DNA of 64,000 nt from Serpentinimonas maccroryi (lineage in GTDB: Bacteria; Pseudomonadota; Gammaproteobacteria; Burkholderiales; Burkholderiaceae_C), in the NCBI RefSeq assembly GCF_000828915.1, contig NZ_AP014569.1, positions 1,178,001 through 1,242,000 of the forward strand, written 5' to 3'. Below, in pieces: positions 1 through 8,924 of this stretch; the stretch's first letter is position 1, and every line of letters starts with the position of its first letter. The translations under genes were made by a program, and so were the position numbers. The notes under the pieces were generated by a model, which was not told where the DNA came from, ran no database searches, and saw only the letters and a list, made by a program, of their open reading frames with translations.

Positions 1-640
1 CAGAGGCGTAGGCGTGCAGGATGGTCGATTGGTGGCTGTAGAGCACGCCCTTGGGGTTGCCGGTGGTGCCGCTGGTGTAGCACAGGCTGGAGGCGCTGCG
101 CTCATCGAAGCGCGGCCAGTTGTAGCTGCCGCTGTGGCCCTCGATCCAGCTCTCGTAGCTGGTTAACGCGGGCACCTGCTCAACCCCGGGCAAGCTGGCC
201 AGCGCGGCTGGGTCGCACAAGGCCACCCACAGGCGCACGCTCGGGCATTGGGCGGCGATGGCCTGCACGATGGGCCAAAAGGTGAGGTCGAAGCACAGCA
301 CCTGGTCTTGGGCGTGGTTGACGATCCAAGCGATCTGCTGCGGCAGCAGGCGCGGGTTGATGGTGTGCAGCACGCGCCCAGAGCCGCTGACGCCGAAATA
401 CAGCTCAAAATGGCGGTAGCCGTTCCAAGCCAGCGAGGCCACGCGCTCGCCTTGCTCGAGGCCCAGCGCGTCGATGGCTTGCGCCAACTGGCGCGAACGC
501 TGCGCTGCCACGGCGTAGCTGCTGCGGTGGATGTCGCCCTCGACCCGGCGCGAGACGATTTCGACCTCGCCGTGGTGTCGGGCCGCGTGTTCAATCAGGT
601 CTGAAATCAGCAGGGGTTGCTCTTGCATCAGGCCAAGCAT
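1..640 (-). CDS. Acyl-CoA synthetase (AMP-binding), N-terminal part
   Basis: Only the first 213 codons lie in the window; the gene runs off the left edge. The translation begins [20 protein letters not shown] and reaches the AMP-binding P-loop signature [12 protein letters not shown] (about residue 190), which binds ATP during acyl adenylation. The N-terminal pattern resembles medium/long-chain fatty acyl-CoA ligases of the ANL superfamily, which form acyl-CoA from a free fatty acid, CoA and ATP. The ATG at 640 has a GGAG 9 nt upstream; an in-frame ATG at 628 is a weaker alternative. It is divergent from selO. Chain-length preference cannot be judged from this half. Confidence 0.85.
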   Translation of the reverse strand, partial: MLGLMQEQPLLISDLIEHAARHHGEVEIVSRRVEGDIHRSSYAVAAQRSRQLAQAIDALGLEQGERVASLAWNGYRHFELYFGVSGSGRVLHTINPRLLPQQIAWIVNHAQDQVLCFDLTFWPIVQAIAAQCPSVRLWVALCDPAALASLPGVEQVPALTSYESWIEGHSGSYNWPRFDERSASSLCYTSGTTGNPKGVLYSHQSTILHAYAS

Positions 641-734
641 GGTTTGTGTCTCCGGTGGGTTGTCATGGCGCTATCTTAGTCGCGGCTCATCCCCACCGGC
701 AACGGGGCCTAGCCGCGCAGGAGACAATGCCGGC

Positions 735-2213
735 ATGGAATTGCAAAGCAGCCGCTTCGAGTCGCTGGGCGCGGCCTTTTACACCCGGCTCGGGCCGCAG
801 CCCTTGGCCGACCCGTATTGGGTGGGCTGCAGCCCCGCCGCCGTGGCCGACCTCGGCTTGCCCGCCGCTTGGCCGCACAGCGCCGCGCACCTGGCCCAAG
901 CCAGCGGCAATGCGCTCGCGCCCGGCGCCTCGCCGCTGGCCAGCGTGTACAGCGGGCACCAGTTTGGCGTGTGGGCCGGCCAGTTGGGCGACGGCCGGGC
1001 GCTGCTGCTGGGCGAGCGCGCCGGGCCCGAGGCGCTGTGGGAGGTGCAGCTCAAGGGCAGCGGCCTGACGCCCTACTCGCGCATGGGCGATGGCCGCGCC
1101 GTGCTGCGCAGCTCGATCCGGGAGTTTCTGTGCAGCGAGGCCATGCACGCGCTGGGCGTGCCGAGCACGCGCGCCCTGTGCATCACCGGCTCGCCCACGG
1201 CCGTGCGGCGCGAGCGCATCGAAACGGCAGCCGTGGTCACGCGGCTGGCGCCGAGCTTCATCCGCTTCGGGCATTTTGAGCATTTTTCGCGGCGCGGGCT
1301 GCACGCCGAGCTGCGCGCCCTGACCGAGTTCGTGATTGCCCACCACTACCCCGATTGCGCTGCTTGGCCGCAACCGGCGCAGCGCACCGCCGCGCTGCTG
1401 GCAGCCGTGACGCGGCGCACCGCCGAGCTGCTGGCGCAATGGCAGGCGCTGGGCTTTTGCCACGGCGTGATGAACACCGACAACATGAGCATCTTGGGGC
1501 TGACGATCGACTACGGCCCGTTCCAGTTCATGGACGGCTTTGATCCGCAACACATCTGCAACCACTCCGATGACGGCGGCCGCTACGCCTGGGCGCAACA
1601 GCCGCGCATCGCGCTCTGGAACCTGTACTGCTTGGCGCAAGCGCTGTTGCCGCTGCTAGACGATCTGGAGCAGGCGCGCGCGGCCCTGCAGCCCTTCGAG
1701 AGCCACTTTGCCGGCGCGCTGCAGCAGCGCCTGAACGCCAAGCTGGGCCTGAGCGAGCTGCGCCCCGACGACGCCCAGCTGAGCGACGACCTGCTGCGCC
1801 TGCTGGCCGACGAGCGCGCCGATTTCACTTGGTTCTGGCGCTGCCTGAGCGACGGCGTGGCCGACTATGCGCACAGCGCCCGTGTGGCCGACCTAGGGCC
1901 AGCGCGTGCGCAGCTGCAGCAATCCGATGCCTTCGATGCCTGGGCGCGGCGCTGGCGCGAACGCTTGCGCAGCGAAGCCGCACACACGCCCGAACAGGCG
2001 CGCGCCCTGATGCGACGCAGCAACCCGCGCCTGGTGCTGCGCAACCACCTGGCGCAAGCGGCCATCGAGGCCGCCGAGCAGCGCCAGTTCGAGCCCCTGC
2101 AGCGCCTGCAAGCCGCGCTGGCACAGCCCTACGACGATCTGCCCGACTGCGACGATCTGGCCGCTGCGGCCCCCGACTGGGCGGCACAGATCGTGCTGAG
2201 CTGCTCGTCCTGA
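735..2213 (+). CDS. selO: Protein adenylyltransferase SelO (YdiU/UPF0061)
   Basis: A 492-residue pseudokinase-fold protein. The family transfers AMP from ATP to Ser/Thr/Tyr of target proteins, with a role in redox homeostasis. Visible family motifs are SGHQFGVWAGQLGDGRA (residues 73-89), the nucleotide-binding QLKGSG with K107, HGVMNTDNMSILG with D249/N250, and the metal-binding DYGPF with D259. The C-terminus ends S-C-S-S, so Cys490 sits at the antepenultimate position, where eukaryotic SelO carries selenocysteine. The ATG at 735 is chosen because it gives the normal N-terminus; longer in-frame starts add unrelated residues. It is followed 42 bp later by msrB. Confidence 0.95.
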   Translation: MELQSSRFESLGAAFYTRLGPQPLADPYWVGCSPAAVADLGLPAAWPHSAAHLAQASGNALAPGASPLASVYSGHQFGVWAGQLGDGRALLLGERAGPEALWEVQLKGSGLTPYSRMGDGRAVLRSSIREFLCSEAMHALGVPSTRALCITGSPTAVRRERIETAAVVTRLAPSFIRFGHFEHFSRRGLHAELRALTEFVIAHHYPDCAAWPQPAQRTAALLAAVTRRTAELLAQWQALGFCHGVMNTDNMSILGLTIDYGPFQFMDGFDPQHICNHSDDGGRYAWAQQPRIALWNLYCLAQALLPLLDDLEQARAALQPFESHFAGALQQRLNAKLGLSELRPDDAQLSDDLLRLLADERADFTWFWRCLSDGVADYAHSARVADLGPARAQLQQSDAFDAWARRWRERLRSEAAHTPEQARALMRRSNPRLVLRNHLAQAAIEAAEQRQFEPLQRLQAALAQPYDDLPDCDDLAAAAPDWAAQIVLSCSS

Positions 2214-2255
2214 TGTGTGTATTTTTGTAAAACCCTAGCCGTTGCGTTACCGACC

Positions 2256-2693
2256 ATGGAATTTGCCATCCACAAAAGCCCCGAGCAGTGGCGCGAACTG
2301 CTGGCCGCCAAAGCGGCCGAGCCGCTGGCCTACGCCGTGACCCGGCAAGCCGCCACCGAGCGCCCTTTCAGCGGCCGCTACGAAGCGCACTGGGCCCAAG
2401 GCCGCTACCACTGCATCTGCTGCGGCCAGCCTTTGTTTGACAGCGGCACCAAATTTGACGCCGGTTGCGGCTGGCCCAGCTTCAGCCACGCCCTAGCGGG
2501 TGCGGTGAGCGCGCGCCGCGACCACAGCCACGGCATGGTGCGCACCGAAACCCTGTGCAGCCAATGCGGCGCCCACCTCGGCCATGTGTTCGACGATGGC
2601 CCGGCCCCCACGGGCCTGCGCTACTGCATGAACTCGGCTGCGCTCGAGTGGCAAGCGCCCGACGGCCAGCGTAGCGATAATGGCACCCTGTGA
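2256..2693 (+). CDS. msrB: Peptide-methionine (R)-S-oxide reductase MsrB
   Basis: A 145-residue cytoplasmic repair enzyme that reduces methionine-R-sulfoxide in proteins. Zinc-binding pairs C53-x-x-C56 and C101-x-x-C104 are present, as is the catalytic Cys124 in [10 protein letters not shown]71 in GCGWPSF is a possible resolving cysteine. The start at 2256 gives the usual N-terminus ([16 protein letters not shown]); an upstream in-frame ATG at 2217 would add 13 residues unlike the family. The stop overlaps the GTG start of the next gene by 4 nt, so translation is probably coupled. Confidence 0.95.
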   Translation: MEFAIHKSPEQWRELLAAKAAEPLAYAVTRQAATERPFSGRYEAHWAQGRYHCICCGQPLFDSGTKFDAGCGWPSFSHALAGAVSARRDHSHGMVRTETLCSQCGAHLGHVFDDGPAPTGLRYCMNSAALEWQAPDGQRSDNGTL

Positions 2694-2974
2694 TACCCAC
2701 CCCACCCCCCCCACCCCCTAGCGCCGAAGCGCTGCGCGCCACCTTACAGCAGAGCCTGGCGCCGCACCTGCTGGAAGTGATCGACGAAAGCGCTGCCCAC
2801 GCTGGCCATGCTGGGGCCAACGCACACGGCTATGGCAGCCACTTTCGGGTGCGCATCGCGGCGGCGCGTTTTGACGGCTTGAGCCGTGTGGCGGCGCACC
2901 GGCTTGTGTATGATGCGCTTCGTCCCTTTATAGACGCAGGCTTGCACGCGCTGGCAATCGAGATTCGACGCTAG
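2690..2974 (+). CDS. BolA family protein
   Basis: A 94-residue protein with the BolA fold signature [20 protein letters not shown] followed by HRLVYDAL. BolA-like proteins pair with monothiol glutaredoxins in Fe-S trafficking or act as small regulators. Translation starts at a GTG that overlaps the msrB stop by 4 nt. The N-terminus is a proline run (residues 3-10) not usual in the family. Placement behind selO and msrB fits an oxidative-stress gene group; the exact partner is not evident. A peptidyl-prolyl isomerase gene follows 49 bp downstream. Confidence 0.88.
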   Translation: MIPTPPPPPPSAEALRATLQQSLAPHLLEVIDESAAHAGHAGANAHGYGSHFRVRIAAARFDGLSRVAAHRLVYDALRPFIDAGLHALAIEIRR

Positions 2975-3023
2975 TTTGCACGCCACCCTAACGCCTTACT
3001 TCTTCGATCCTTCCCCTCAGCCC

Positions 3024-3797
3024 ATGAAACTCCTGCTCACCGCCGTGGCCTTGGCCGCCACCCTCGCCCTGCCCGCTTATGCGCAAAACTTGGCCATCGT
3101 CAACGGCCAACCCGTGCCCACGGCGCGCCTCAATGCGCTGGTGCAACAAGCCGAACGCGGCGGCCGCACCGTGGACGACGCCATGCGCGCCCAGTTGCGC
3201 GAAGAGGCCATCATGCGCGAAATTTTTGCCCAAGAAGCCGAGCGCCGCGGTCTGCGTGCCAGCCCCGAGTTCCGCACCCAGGTGCAACTGGCCACGCAAA
3301 CCTTGCTCATCCGCGAACTGTTCGCCGACTTCCAGCGCAAAAACCCGGTCACCGACGCCCAGGTGCAGGCCGAATACGCCAAATTCGCCGCCGCCAACCA
3401 GGGCCAAGAGTTCCGCGTGCGCCACATTTTGGTCGAGACCGAGGCCGAGGCCCGCGCCATTCTGGGCGAAATCCGCGCTGGCGCCAACTTCGAAGAACTG
3501 GCACGCACACGCTCGCGCGACCCCGGCTCCGCCCCGCGCGGCGGCGACCTCGACTGGGCCGGCGCCGACGTGTTCGTGCCCGAGTTCTCGCAAGCCATGA
3601 TCAAGCTCGGCAAAGGCCAGCTGAGCGCCGAACCGGTGCGCACCCAGTTTGGCTGGCACCTGATCCGCGTCGACGACGTGCGCGCTGCGCAACTGCCGCC
3701 GCTGGAGGCACTCAGGCCGCAGATCGAGCAAAACCTGATGGAACAGCGCCTGATGGCATTTCAGGAAGATCTGCGCGGCCGGGCGCGGATTCGCTAA
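3024..3797 (+). CDS. Periplasmic peptidyl-prolyl cis-trans isomerase, parvulin/SurA type
   Basis: A 257-residue exported protein. Residues 1-20 form a Sec signal peptide (basic start, hydrophobic core, cleavage after LPAYA). A SurA-like N-terminal helical region follows (about 25-125). The parvulin/PpiC domain (about 130-230) carries the typical strings VRHILVETEAEA, DPGSAPRGGDLDW and TQFGWHLIRVDD. The family isomerises Xaa-Pro bonds and chaperones outer-membrane proteins. It has one parvulin domain, unlike the two of SurA, so PpiC/PrsA-like is the safer label. It is the last gene of the selO-msrB-bolA group and converges on the next gene. Confidence 0.92.
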   Translation: MKLLLTAVALAATLALPAYAQNLAIVNGQPVPTARLNALVQQAERGGRTVDDAMRAQLREEAIMREIFAQEAERRGLRASPEFRTQVQLATQTLLIRELFADFQRKNPVTDAQVQAEYAKFAAANQGQEFRVRHILVETEAEARAILGEIRAGANFEELARTRSRDPGSAPRGGDLDWAGADVFVPEFSQAMIKLGKGQLSAEPVRTQFGWHLIRVDDVRAAQLPPLEALRPQIEQNLMEQRLMAFQEDLRGRARIR

Positions 3798-3856
3798 AGA
3801 TCTGCGTTGGGGCGCCGATTGACGCCCTGAATCAACTCCACGGCTTCAGCCGGACT

Positions 3857-4840
3857 TCAAGCCGCTGGGTGCTTGACCGGAGTCAGCAGTTGGCCCCGCT
3901 GGTGGTAGGCGATCAAATTGTCTGCCGCCAGCAGCGCCATACCCAAACGGGTGCCCCGGGTGGAACTGGCGATGTGGGGCGTGAGCACCACGTTGGGCAG
4001 CTCCAGCAGCTCGGGCCGCACCTGCGGCTCGCCCTCGAACACGTCGAGCCCGGCGGCGGCAAGCTGGCCGCTGCGCAGCGCGTGCGCCAGCGCCCGCTCA
4101 TCGACGATGCCACCGCGCGCCAAGTTGACCAAGGTGGCGCTGGGCTTCATCTGCGCCAGTTCGGCCGCGGCGATGGTGTGGTGGTTGGCGCTCGTGTAGG
4201 GCAGCACCAGCAGCAGGTGGTCGGCTTGGCGCAGCAACTCGGCTTTGCTCACGTAGCGGGCGGCGCAAGCACGTTCGGTGGCGGCATCGAGCGGATTGCG
4301 GTTGTGGTACAGCACCTGCATGGCAAAGCCGTGCGCGGCGCGGCGCGCGATCGCCTGCCCAATGCGCCCCATGCCCAGAATGCCCAGCGTGCTGTGGTGC
4401 ACCTCGGCGCCCAGCAGCAAGTCGGCCGACCACTTGTGCCAGCGTCCGGCGCGCAGGTAGTGCTCGCCCTCGCTGATGCGCCGCGCCGTAGCCAGCAGCA
4501 GCGCCATGCCGAAGTCGGCCGTGCTTTCGGTGAGCACGTCGGGGGTGTTGCTGGCCTGCACGCCGTGGCGCGCTAGGGCCTCGAGGTCGAGGTTGTTGAA
4601 ACCCACCGCCATGTTGGCAACCACGCGCAGCTGCGGGCAGGCGGCCAGCACGGTGGCGTCGATGCGCTCACCTTGGGTGGCCAACACCCCCCACTGCCCT
4701 TGCAAGCGCTCAATCAGCTCGGCCGGGGTCCAGACCGCGTCGTCGGGGTTGTCGCGCACCTCGAAGTGCGCGCTCAGGCGCTGCAGCACCTCGGGGAACA
4801 GACGGCGCGTGAGCAGCACGCCGGGCCGCTGCTGCTTCAT
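3857..4840 (-). CDS. 2-hydroxyacid dehydrogenase (glyoxylate/hydroxypyruvate reductase type)
   Basis: A 327-residue NAD(P)-dependent D-2-hydroxyacid dehydrogenase. The Rossmann motif is LGILGMGRIGQAIARR. The catalytic triad of the family is visible as Arg in NLARGGIVDE, Glu in GLDVFEGEP and His in TPHIASST. Close relatives reduce glyoxylate or hydroxypyruvate, but the substrate cannot be fixed from sequence. The ATG at 4840 overlaps the stop of the upstream nitroreductase gene (ATGA), implying coupling. The 3' end converges on the peptidyl-prolyl isomerase gene across about 60 bp that hold only a weak GC hairpin without a T-tract. Confidence 0.92.
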   Translation of the reverse strand: MKQQRPGVLLTRRLFPEVLQRLSAHFEVRDNPDDAVWTPAELIERLQGQWGVLATQGERIDATVLAACPQLRVVANMAVGFNNLDLEALARHGVQASNTPDVLTESTADFGMALLLATARRISEGEHYLRAGRWHKWSADLLLGAEVHHSTLGILGMGRIGQAIARRAAHGFAMQVLYHNRNPLDAATERACAARYVSKAELLRQADHLLLVLPYTSANHHTIAAAELAQMKPSATLVNLARGGIVDERALAHALRSGQLAAAGLDVFEGEPQVRPELLELPNVVLTPHIASSTRGTRLGMALLAADNLIAYHQRGQLLTPVKHPAA

Positions 4841-5580
4841 TCGAGCCAGGTGGTGAAGGCAGCCACGGGCAGACGCGGGGTGCGAAAGGTGTTGATGGGG
4901 TCGCTGGGGTCGGCGTAGCCGAGCGCAAGCCCGCACACCAGCATCTCGTTGTCGCCCGCCCCCACGTGCGGCAGCACGATGCTGGCGTAGCCGTTCCAAG
5001 CCGCTTGGGCGCAGGCGTCCAGCCCGTGCGCACGAGCGGCCAGCGTCAGGTTTTGCAAAAACATGCCGGTATCGAGCAGCGAGCCGCCACCCATGGCCTT
5101 GTCAATGGTCACAAACAGCCCCACGGGCGCGTCGAAAAAACGGTAGTTGCGCTGCCACTGCGCGTGCATGCGGTCTTTGTCGCCCTTGCCGATGCCCAGC
5201 AGGGTGTACAGGCTCAGGCCGTTTTCGCGCCGCCGTTCGATGTAGGGGCTGATCCACTGCTTGGGGTAGTAGTCGTAGGATTCGCGGTATTGCTCGGCCA
5301 GTGCCGGGTCGGCGCGCACGGCGTCGTGGGCGGCGCAGACTTTTTGCACCAAGGCGTCCCGGCTGGCCCCCTGCAGCACATACACCTTCCAAGGCTGGGT
5401 GTTGGTGCCCGACGGGGCCCGGCTGGCGAGCGCCAGCAGCCGCTCCAGCAGCGGGCGCGGCACCGGTGTGGGCAAATAGGCACGGATCGACTGGCGGCTC
5501 TCGATCGCCGCTTCGACGCTGGCGGGGTCGGCCACCACGGGGCGCAAAAAGGGAGGATTCTGGGGGATGGCTGCGGTCAT
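4837..5580 (-). CDS. Nitroreductase family flavoprotein
   Basis: A 247-residue FMN-dependent oxidoreductase. The signature ESRQSIRAY is followed by SRAPSGTNTQPWKVYVL, which binds FMN phosphate and ribityl groups, and the C-terminal half has GGSLLDTGMFLQNLTLAARAHG. Such enzymes reduce nitro groups, quinones or enones with NAD(P)H; the natural substrate is unknown. The ATG at 5580 is preferred because GGAG lies 9 nt upstream; a TTG at 5616 would add 12 residues. It is co-transcribed with the hydroxyacid dehydrogenase through a 4-nt overlap. Confidence 0.92.
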   Translation of the reverse strand: MTAAIPQNPPFLRPVVADPASVEAAIESRQSIRAYLPTPVPRPLLERLLALASRAPSGTNTQPWKVYVLQGASRDALVQKVCAAHDAVRADPALAEQYRESYDYYPKQWISPYIERRRENGLSLYTLLGIGKGDKDRMHAQWQRNYRFFDAPVGLFVTIDKAMGGGSLLDTGMFLQNLTLAARAHGLDACAQAAWNGYASIVLPHVGAGDNEMLVCGLALGYADPSDPINTFRTPRLPVAAFTTWLE

Positions 5581-5704
5581 GCGGTGGGGCTCCGATGGTC
5601 TGAAGGGCGGGTGCAAGGTCGTGCACCAAGGTGGGGTCGGGATGCATTATGGCGGCTAAAAGCGCGCCCGCCCGGGCCCACAACGCCGCCTAGGCGACAG
5701 CCTC

Positions 5705-6166
5705 TTAAAGCAAACCGGTGAGCACGGCGTGCAAATCCGGCGGCAGCGGCACCGGGCGCCGTGTGGCCCGGTCCACATACACGTGCACGAAGTGCCCCGA
5801 GGCCGCGCACAGCGCCGCGCCTTGGGCATACAACCCGACCTGATAGCGCACGCTGGAGCGCCCCAAGTGCGCCACCCGCAAGCCGGCTTCGACCGGTTCG
5901 GGAAAAGCCAGCGGGGCAAAGTAGTTGCATTGGGTTTCGATCACCAGCCCGATCACCGCGCCGGCGTGGATGTCGAGCACGCCCTGTTCGATCAGGTAGC
6001 GGTTCACGGCCGTGTCGAACCAGCTGTAATAGACAACGTTGTTGACGTGGCCGTAGAGGTCGTTGTCCATCCAGCGCGTCTGGATCGGCATGAAGTGCCG
6101 GAACTCGGTGCGCGCCAGCGGGCTGGGGCGGGCCAGAGCGGGGGCCGGTGCAGCGGCTTCAGCCAT
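5705..6166 (-). CDS. Acyl-CoA thioesterase (hotdog fold, 4HBT)
   Basis: A 153-residue hotdog-fold protein of the YbgC/4-hydroxybenzoyl-CoA thioesterase type. The active-site motif is MDNDLYGHVNNVVYY with the catalytic Asp, followed by the conserved segment FDTAVNRYL. It hydrolyses acyl-CoA thioesters; chain length is not predictable. Its start overlaps the dnaB stop by 8 nt, so it is read on the same transcript as the helicase. This pairing probably reflects operon packing rather than shared function. The N-terminal 20 residues are Ala/Pro-rich and probably disordered. Confidence 0.9.
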   Translation of the reverse strand: MAEAAAPAPALARPSPLARTEFRHFMPIQTRWMDNDLYGHVNNVVYYSWFDTAVNRYLIEQGVLDIHAGAVIGLVIETQCNYFAPLAFPEPVEAGLRVAHLGRSSVRYQVGLYAQGAALCAASGHFVHVYVDRATRRPVPLPPDLHAVLTGLL

Positions 6167-7571
6167 GGTAGCCGCCCTCCTGCGCCAGGCTCTCGAAGCG
6201 CGTGAGCACGTTGAGAAAGGTGAGCTTGACGGTGCCGGTGGGACCGTTGCGCTGCTTGCCGATGATGATTTCGGCCACGCCCGGCTCTTTGCAAGCCTCT
6301 TTGGTGTAGTACTCGTCGCGGTAGATGAACATGATGATGTCGGCGTCTTGTTCGATGGCGCCCGATTCGCGCAGATCGCTCATCATCGGGCGCTTGTCGG
6401 TGCGGGTTTCGACCGAGCGATTGAGCTGCGAGAGCGCAATCACCGGGCATTGCAGCTCTTTGGCCAGCATCTTGAGGCCGCGCGAGATTTCGCCCAGTTC
6501 GGTGGCGCGGTTTTCGTCGCCCGAGGCGCTGCCACTCATCAGCTGCAAATAATCGACCACGATCAGCCCCAGCTTGCCGCACTGGCGCGCCAGCCGGCGC
6601 GCGTTGGCGCGCAGTTCGGCCGAGGTCAGCCCCGCCGTTTCGTCGATGTGCAGCGACACGTGGCGCAGTTTTTCGATCGCCTCGGTCAGGCGCGGCCACT
6701 CGTCTTCGTTGAGCTTGCCGGTGCGCAAGCGCCCTTGGTGGATGCGCCCGATCGAACCCACGATGCGCACCGCCAGCTGCGCCGCGCCCATCTCCATCGA
6801 AAACACCGCCACCGGCAGCCCCTCGTGCAGCGCCACGTGTTCGGCGATGTTGATGGCCAGCGCGGTTTTGCCCATCGAGGGCCGCGCCGCCAGCACCACC
6901 AAGTCGCCCGCCTGCAGGCCCGAGGTCATGCGGTCCAGGTCGATGAAGCCAGTCGGCACCCCGGTGATGTCGTTGGGGTTGTCGGCCATCTCCTGCACCC
7001 GGTCCATCAGATTGACGACGAGCGAATCGAGCGACTGAAAACCCTGCTTGAGGCGCGAGCCTTCTTCACCGATGTGGAAGATTTTTTGTTCGGCCTCGTC
7101 CAAAATGGTGGCCACCGGCCGGCCCTTGGGGTTGTAGGCGCTGCCGGCGATGTCGTCGCTGGCGCCGATGAGTTTGCGCAAAATCGCGCGCTCGCGCACG
7201 ATTTCGGCGTAGCGGCGGATGTTGCCGGCGCTGGGCACAAACTGCGCCAGCGAATTCAGGTAGGCGAGCCCCCCGACCTCGTCGGCGCGCCCTTGGCCGC
7301 TCAGGTGCTCGAAAACGGTGATGACGTCGGCCGGCTTGCCGGCGTTGATCAGCGATGCGATGGCCGCGAAAATGAGCTGGTGTTCGCGCCGGTAGCAGTC
7401 GGATTCGACCATCAGGTCGGCGACCCGGTCCCAGGCGCTGTTGTCGAGCAGCAGCCCACCGAGCACGCTGGATTCGGATTCGATCGAGTGCGGCGGCACG
7501 CGCAGTTGCGCCACTTGGGGGTCCGGATAAGCCTCCGGGGGCAGATCGTCGAGAGCAAACAAAGCAGACAT
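6159..7571 (-). CDS. dnaB: Replicative DNA helicase DnaB
   Basis: A 470-residue hexameric helicase that unwinds DNA 5' to 3' at the fork. The N-terminal helical domain (about 25-130) includes the recognisable LGGLLLDNSAWDRV. The RecA-like C-terminal domain carries Walker A ARPSMGKT (229-236), Walker B region LIVVDYLQLM, the arginine-finger area LSQLNRSVETR and the DLRESGAIEQDADIIMF motif. Length is normal and no intein is present. A thioesterase gene overlaps its 3' end and zapE ends 72 bp upstream on the same strand. Confidence 0.98.
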   Translation of the reverse strand: MSALFALDDLPPEAYPDPQVAQLRVPPHSIESESSVLGGLLLDNSAWDRVADLMVESDCYRREHQLIFAAIASLINAGKPADVITVFEHLSGQGRADEVGGLAYLNSLAQFVPSAGNIRRYAEIVRERAILRKLIGASDDIAGSAYNPKGRPVATILDEAEQKIFHIGEEGSRLKQGFQSLDSLVVNLMDRVQEMADNPNDITGVPTGFIDLDRMTSGLQAGDLVVLAARPSMGKTALAINIAEHVALHEGLPVAVFSMEMGAAQLAVRIVGSIGRIHQGRLRTGKLNEDEWPRLTEAIEKLRHVSLHIDETAGLTSAELRANARRLARQCGKLGLIVVDYLQLMSGSASGDENRATELGEISRGLKMLAKELQCPVIALSQLNRSVETRTDKRPMMSDLRESGAIEQDADIIMFIYRDEYYTKEACKEPGVAEIIIGKQRNGPTGTVKLTFLNVLTRFESLAQEGGYHG

Positions 7572-7643
7572 GGGGCAGAGTACCTTTCAGGGTCTGCGAT
7601 CTTAACCAGCGCGGCGCGGCGTCTGGGTTTTTGCGTCTGGGTT

Positions 7644-8900
7644 TTAAGTCAGCCCGGTATCGACCTCGCGCCGCGCTTGCAGCAGGTACTCGCGCGACTG
7701 CATTTCGTTCAGGCGCGAGACGGTGCGCGGAAACTCGTGCGCCAGCGGGCCCTCGGTGTAGAGCTGCTCGGGCTGCACGGCCGCCGAGACGATGAGCTTG
7801 ACGCGCCGGTCATAGAGCACATCGACCAGCCAGGTGAAGCGCCGCGCCTGCGAGGCCATGTTCACCGGCAGGTGCGGCACGTGACTGAGCAACACGGTGT
7901 GGAACTGGTTGGCGAGTTCGAGGTAGTCGTTTTGTGAGCGCGGGCCGCCGCACAGGGTGCGAAAGTCGAACCACACCACACCACCGGCGCGCCGGATGGC
8001 GCGGATGGTGCGCGCTTCGATCTGCAGCACCGGCTCTTGGTCGTGTGCTTCGGCCAAGCGCTCAAAGGCCGCTTCCATCTGCACCTCGACCTCGGGGCCC
8101 AGCGGCCACAGATACAGCGGCAGCTGCTCGAGCGTGCGCTGGCGGTAGTCGATGCCGTGATCGACGTTGAGCACGTCCATGCTGCGCTTGAGCCCTTCGA
8201 TGGCCGGCAGGATGCGGTCGCGGTGCAGGCCGTCGGGGTACAGGCCGTCGGGGTGGAAGTTGCTGGTGGTGACGATGCCGATGCCGTATTTGTGCATGGC
8301 GTCGAGCACGCGGTGCAAGATCATGGCGTCGGTGACGTCGGCGACGTGGAACTCGTCGAAGCACACCAGCCGGTAGCGCACCGCCATGCGCCGCCCGAGC
8401 TCGTCGAGCGGGTTCACGGTGCCCTGCAGCTCGGCCAGTTGGCGGTGCACCTCGCGCATGAACTCGTGAAAATGCAGCCGGGTCTTGCGCCGCAGCGGCA
8501 CCGCGTTGTAAAAGCAGTCCATCAAAAAGCTTTTGCCGCGCCCGACGCCGCCGTACAGATACACCCCGCGCGGTATGGGCAGGCGGTTGATGAACTTCTT
8601 GAGGGCGTTGGAGCGGCGCTGCTTGAAGTGCGTCCACTCGGCGGCGCAACGCTCCAGCGCCTCCACGGCGCGCAGTTGCGCCGGGTCGCTCTGGTAGCCG
8701 CGCTGGCGCAGCTCGGCTTCGTAGAGGGCGCGCACGGGCCCCCAAGCGGAGGCTGGCGCAGCAGCTGCTTGGGCCGCCGACCGGGCCTGCTGCGCCGCCG
8801 TCCGCTCGGCGGGCGTGGCCACCGGGGCATCGAGCGAGGAGGCGCTGCCCGCTTCGGCGGCTGGATCGGTCAGTCCGCTCATCGCGCTGGGCTCGGGCAT
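7644..8900 (-). CDS. zapE: Cell division protein ZapE (AFG1-like ATPase)
   Basis: A 418-residue AFG1-family P-loop ATPase. Walker A is YGGVGRGKSFLMD, Walker B lies in RLVCFDEFHVADVTDAMIL, and the C-terminal part has WFDFRTLCGGPRSQNDYLELA. ZapE of E. coli associates with the Z-ring under stress. The first 50 residues are Ala/Thr-rich and not part of the family core, so an internal start such as Met7 is possible. The gene lies 24 bp downstream of lpdA, an arrangement I associate with Burkholderiales. Confidence 0.92.
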   Translation of the reverse strand: MPEPSAMSGLTDPAAEAGSASSLDAPVATPAERTAAQQARSAAQAAAAPASAWGPVRALYEAELRQRGYQSDPAQLRAVEALERCAAEWTHFKQRRSNALKKFINRLPIPRGVYLYGGVGRGKSFLMDCFYNAVPLRRKTRLHFHEFMREVHRQLAELQGTVNPLDELGRRMAVRYRLVCFDEFHVADVTDAMILHRVLDAMHKYGIGIVTTSNFHPDGLYPDGLHRDRILPAIEGLKRSMDVLNVDHGIDYRQRTLEQLPLYLWPLGPEVEVQMEAAFERLAEAHDQEPVLQIEARTIRAIRRAGGVVWFDFRTLCGGPRSQNDYLELANQFHTVLLSHVPHLPVNMASQARRFTWLVDVLYDRRVKLIVSAAVQPEQLYTEGPLAHEFPRTVSRLNEMQSREYLLQARREVDTGLT

Positions 8901-8924
8901 TGCAGGGCCAGCTGTGCCTAGAGC

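Noticed and set aside
3798-3856. GC stem (GGGCG...CGCCC) between the convergent isomerase and dehydrogenase genes
   Set aside because: Only five pairs with an eight-base loop and no T-tract; too weak to call a terminator.
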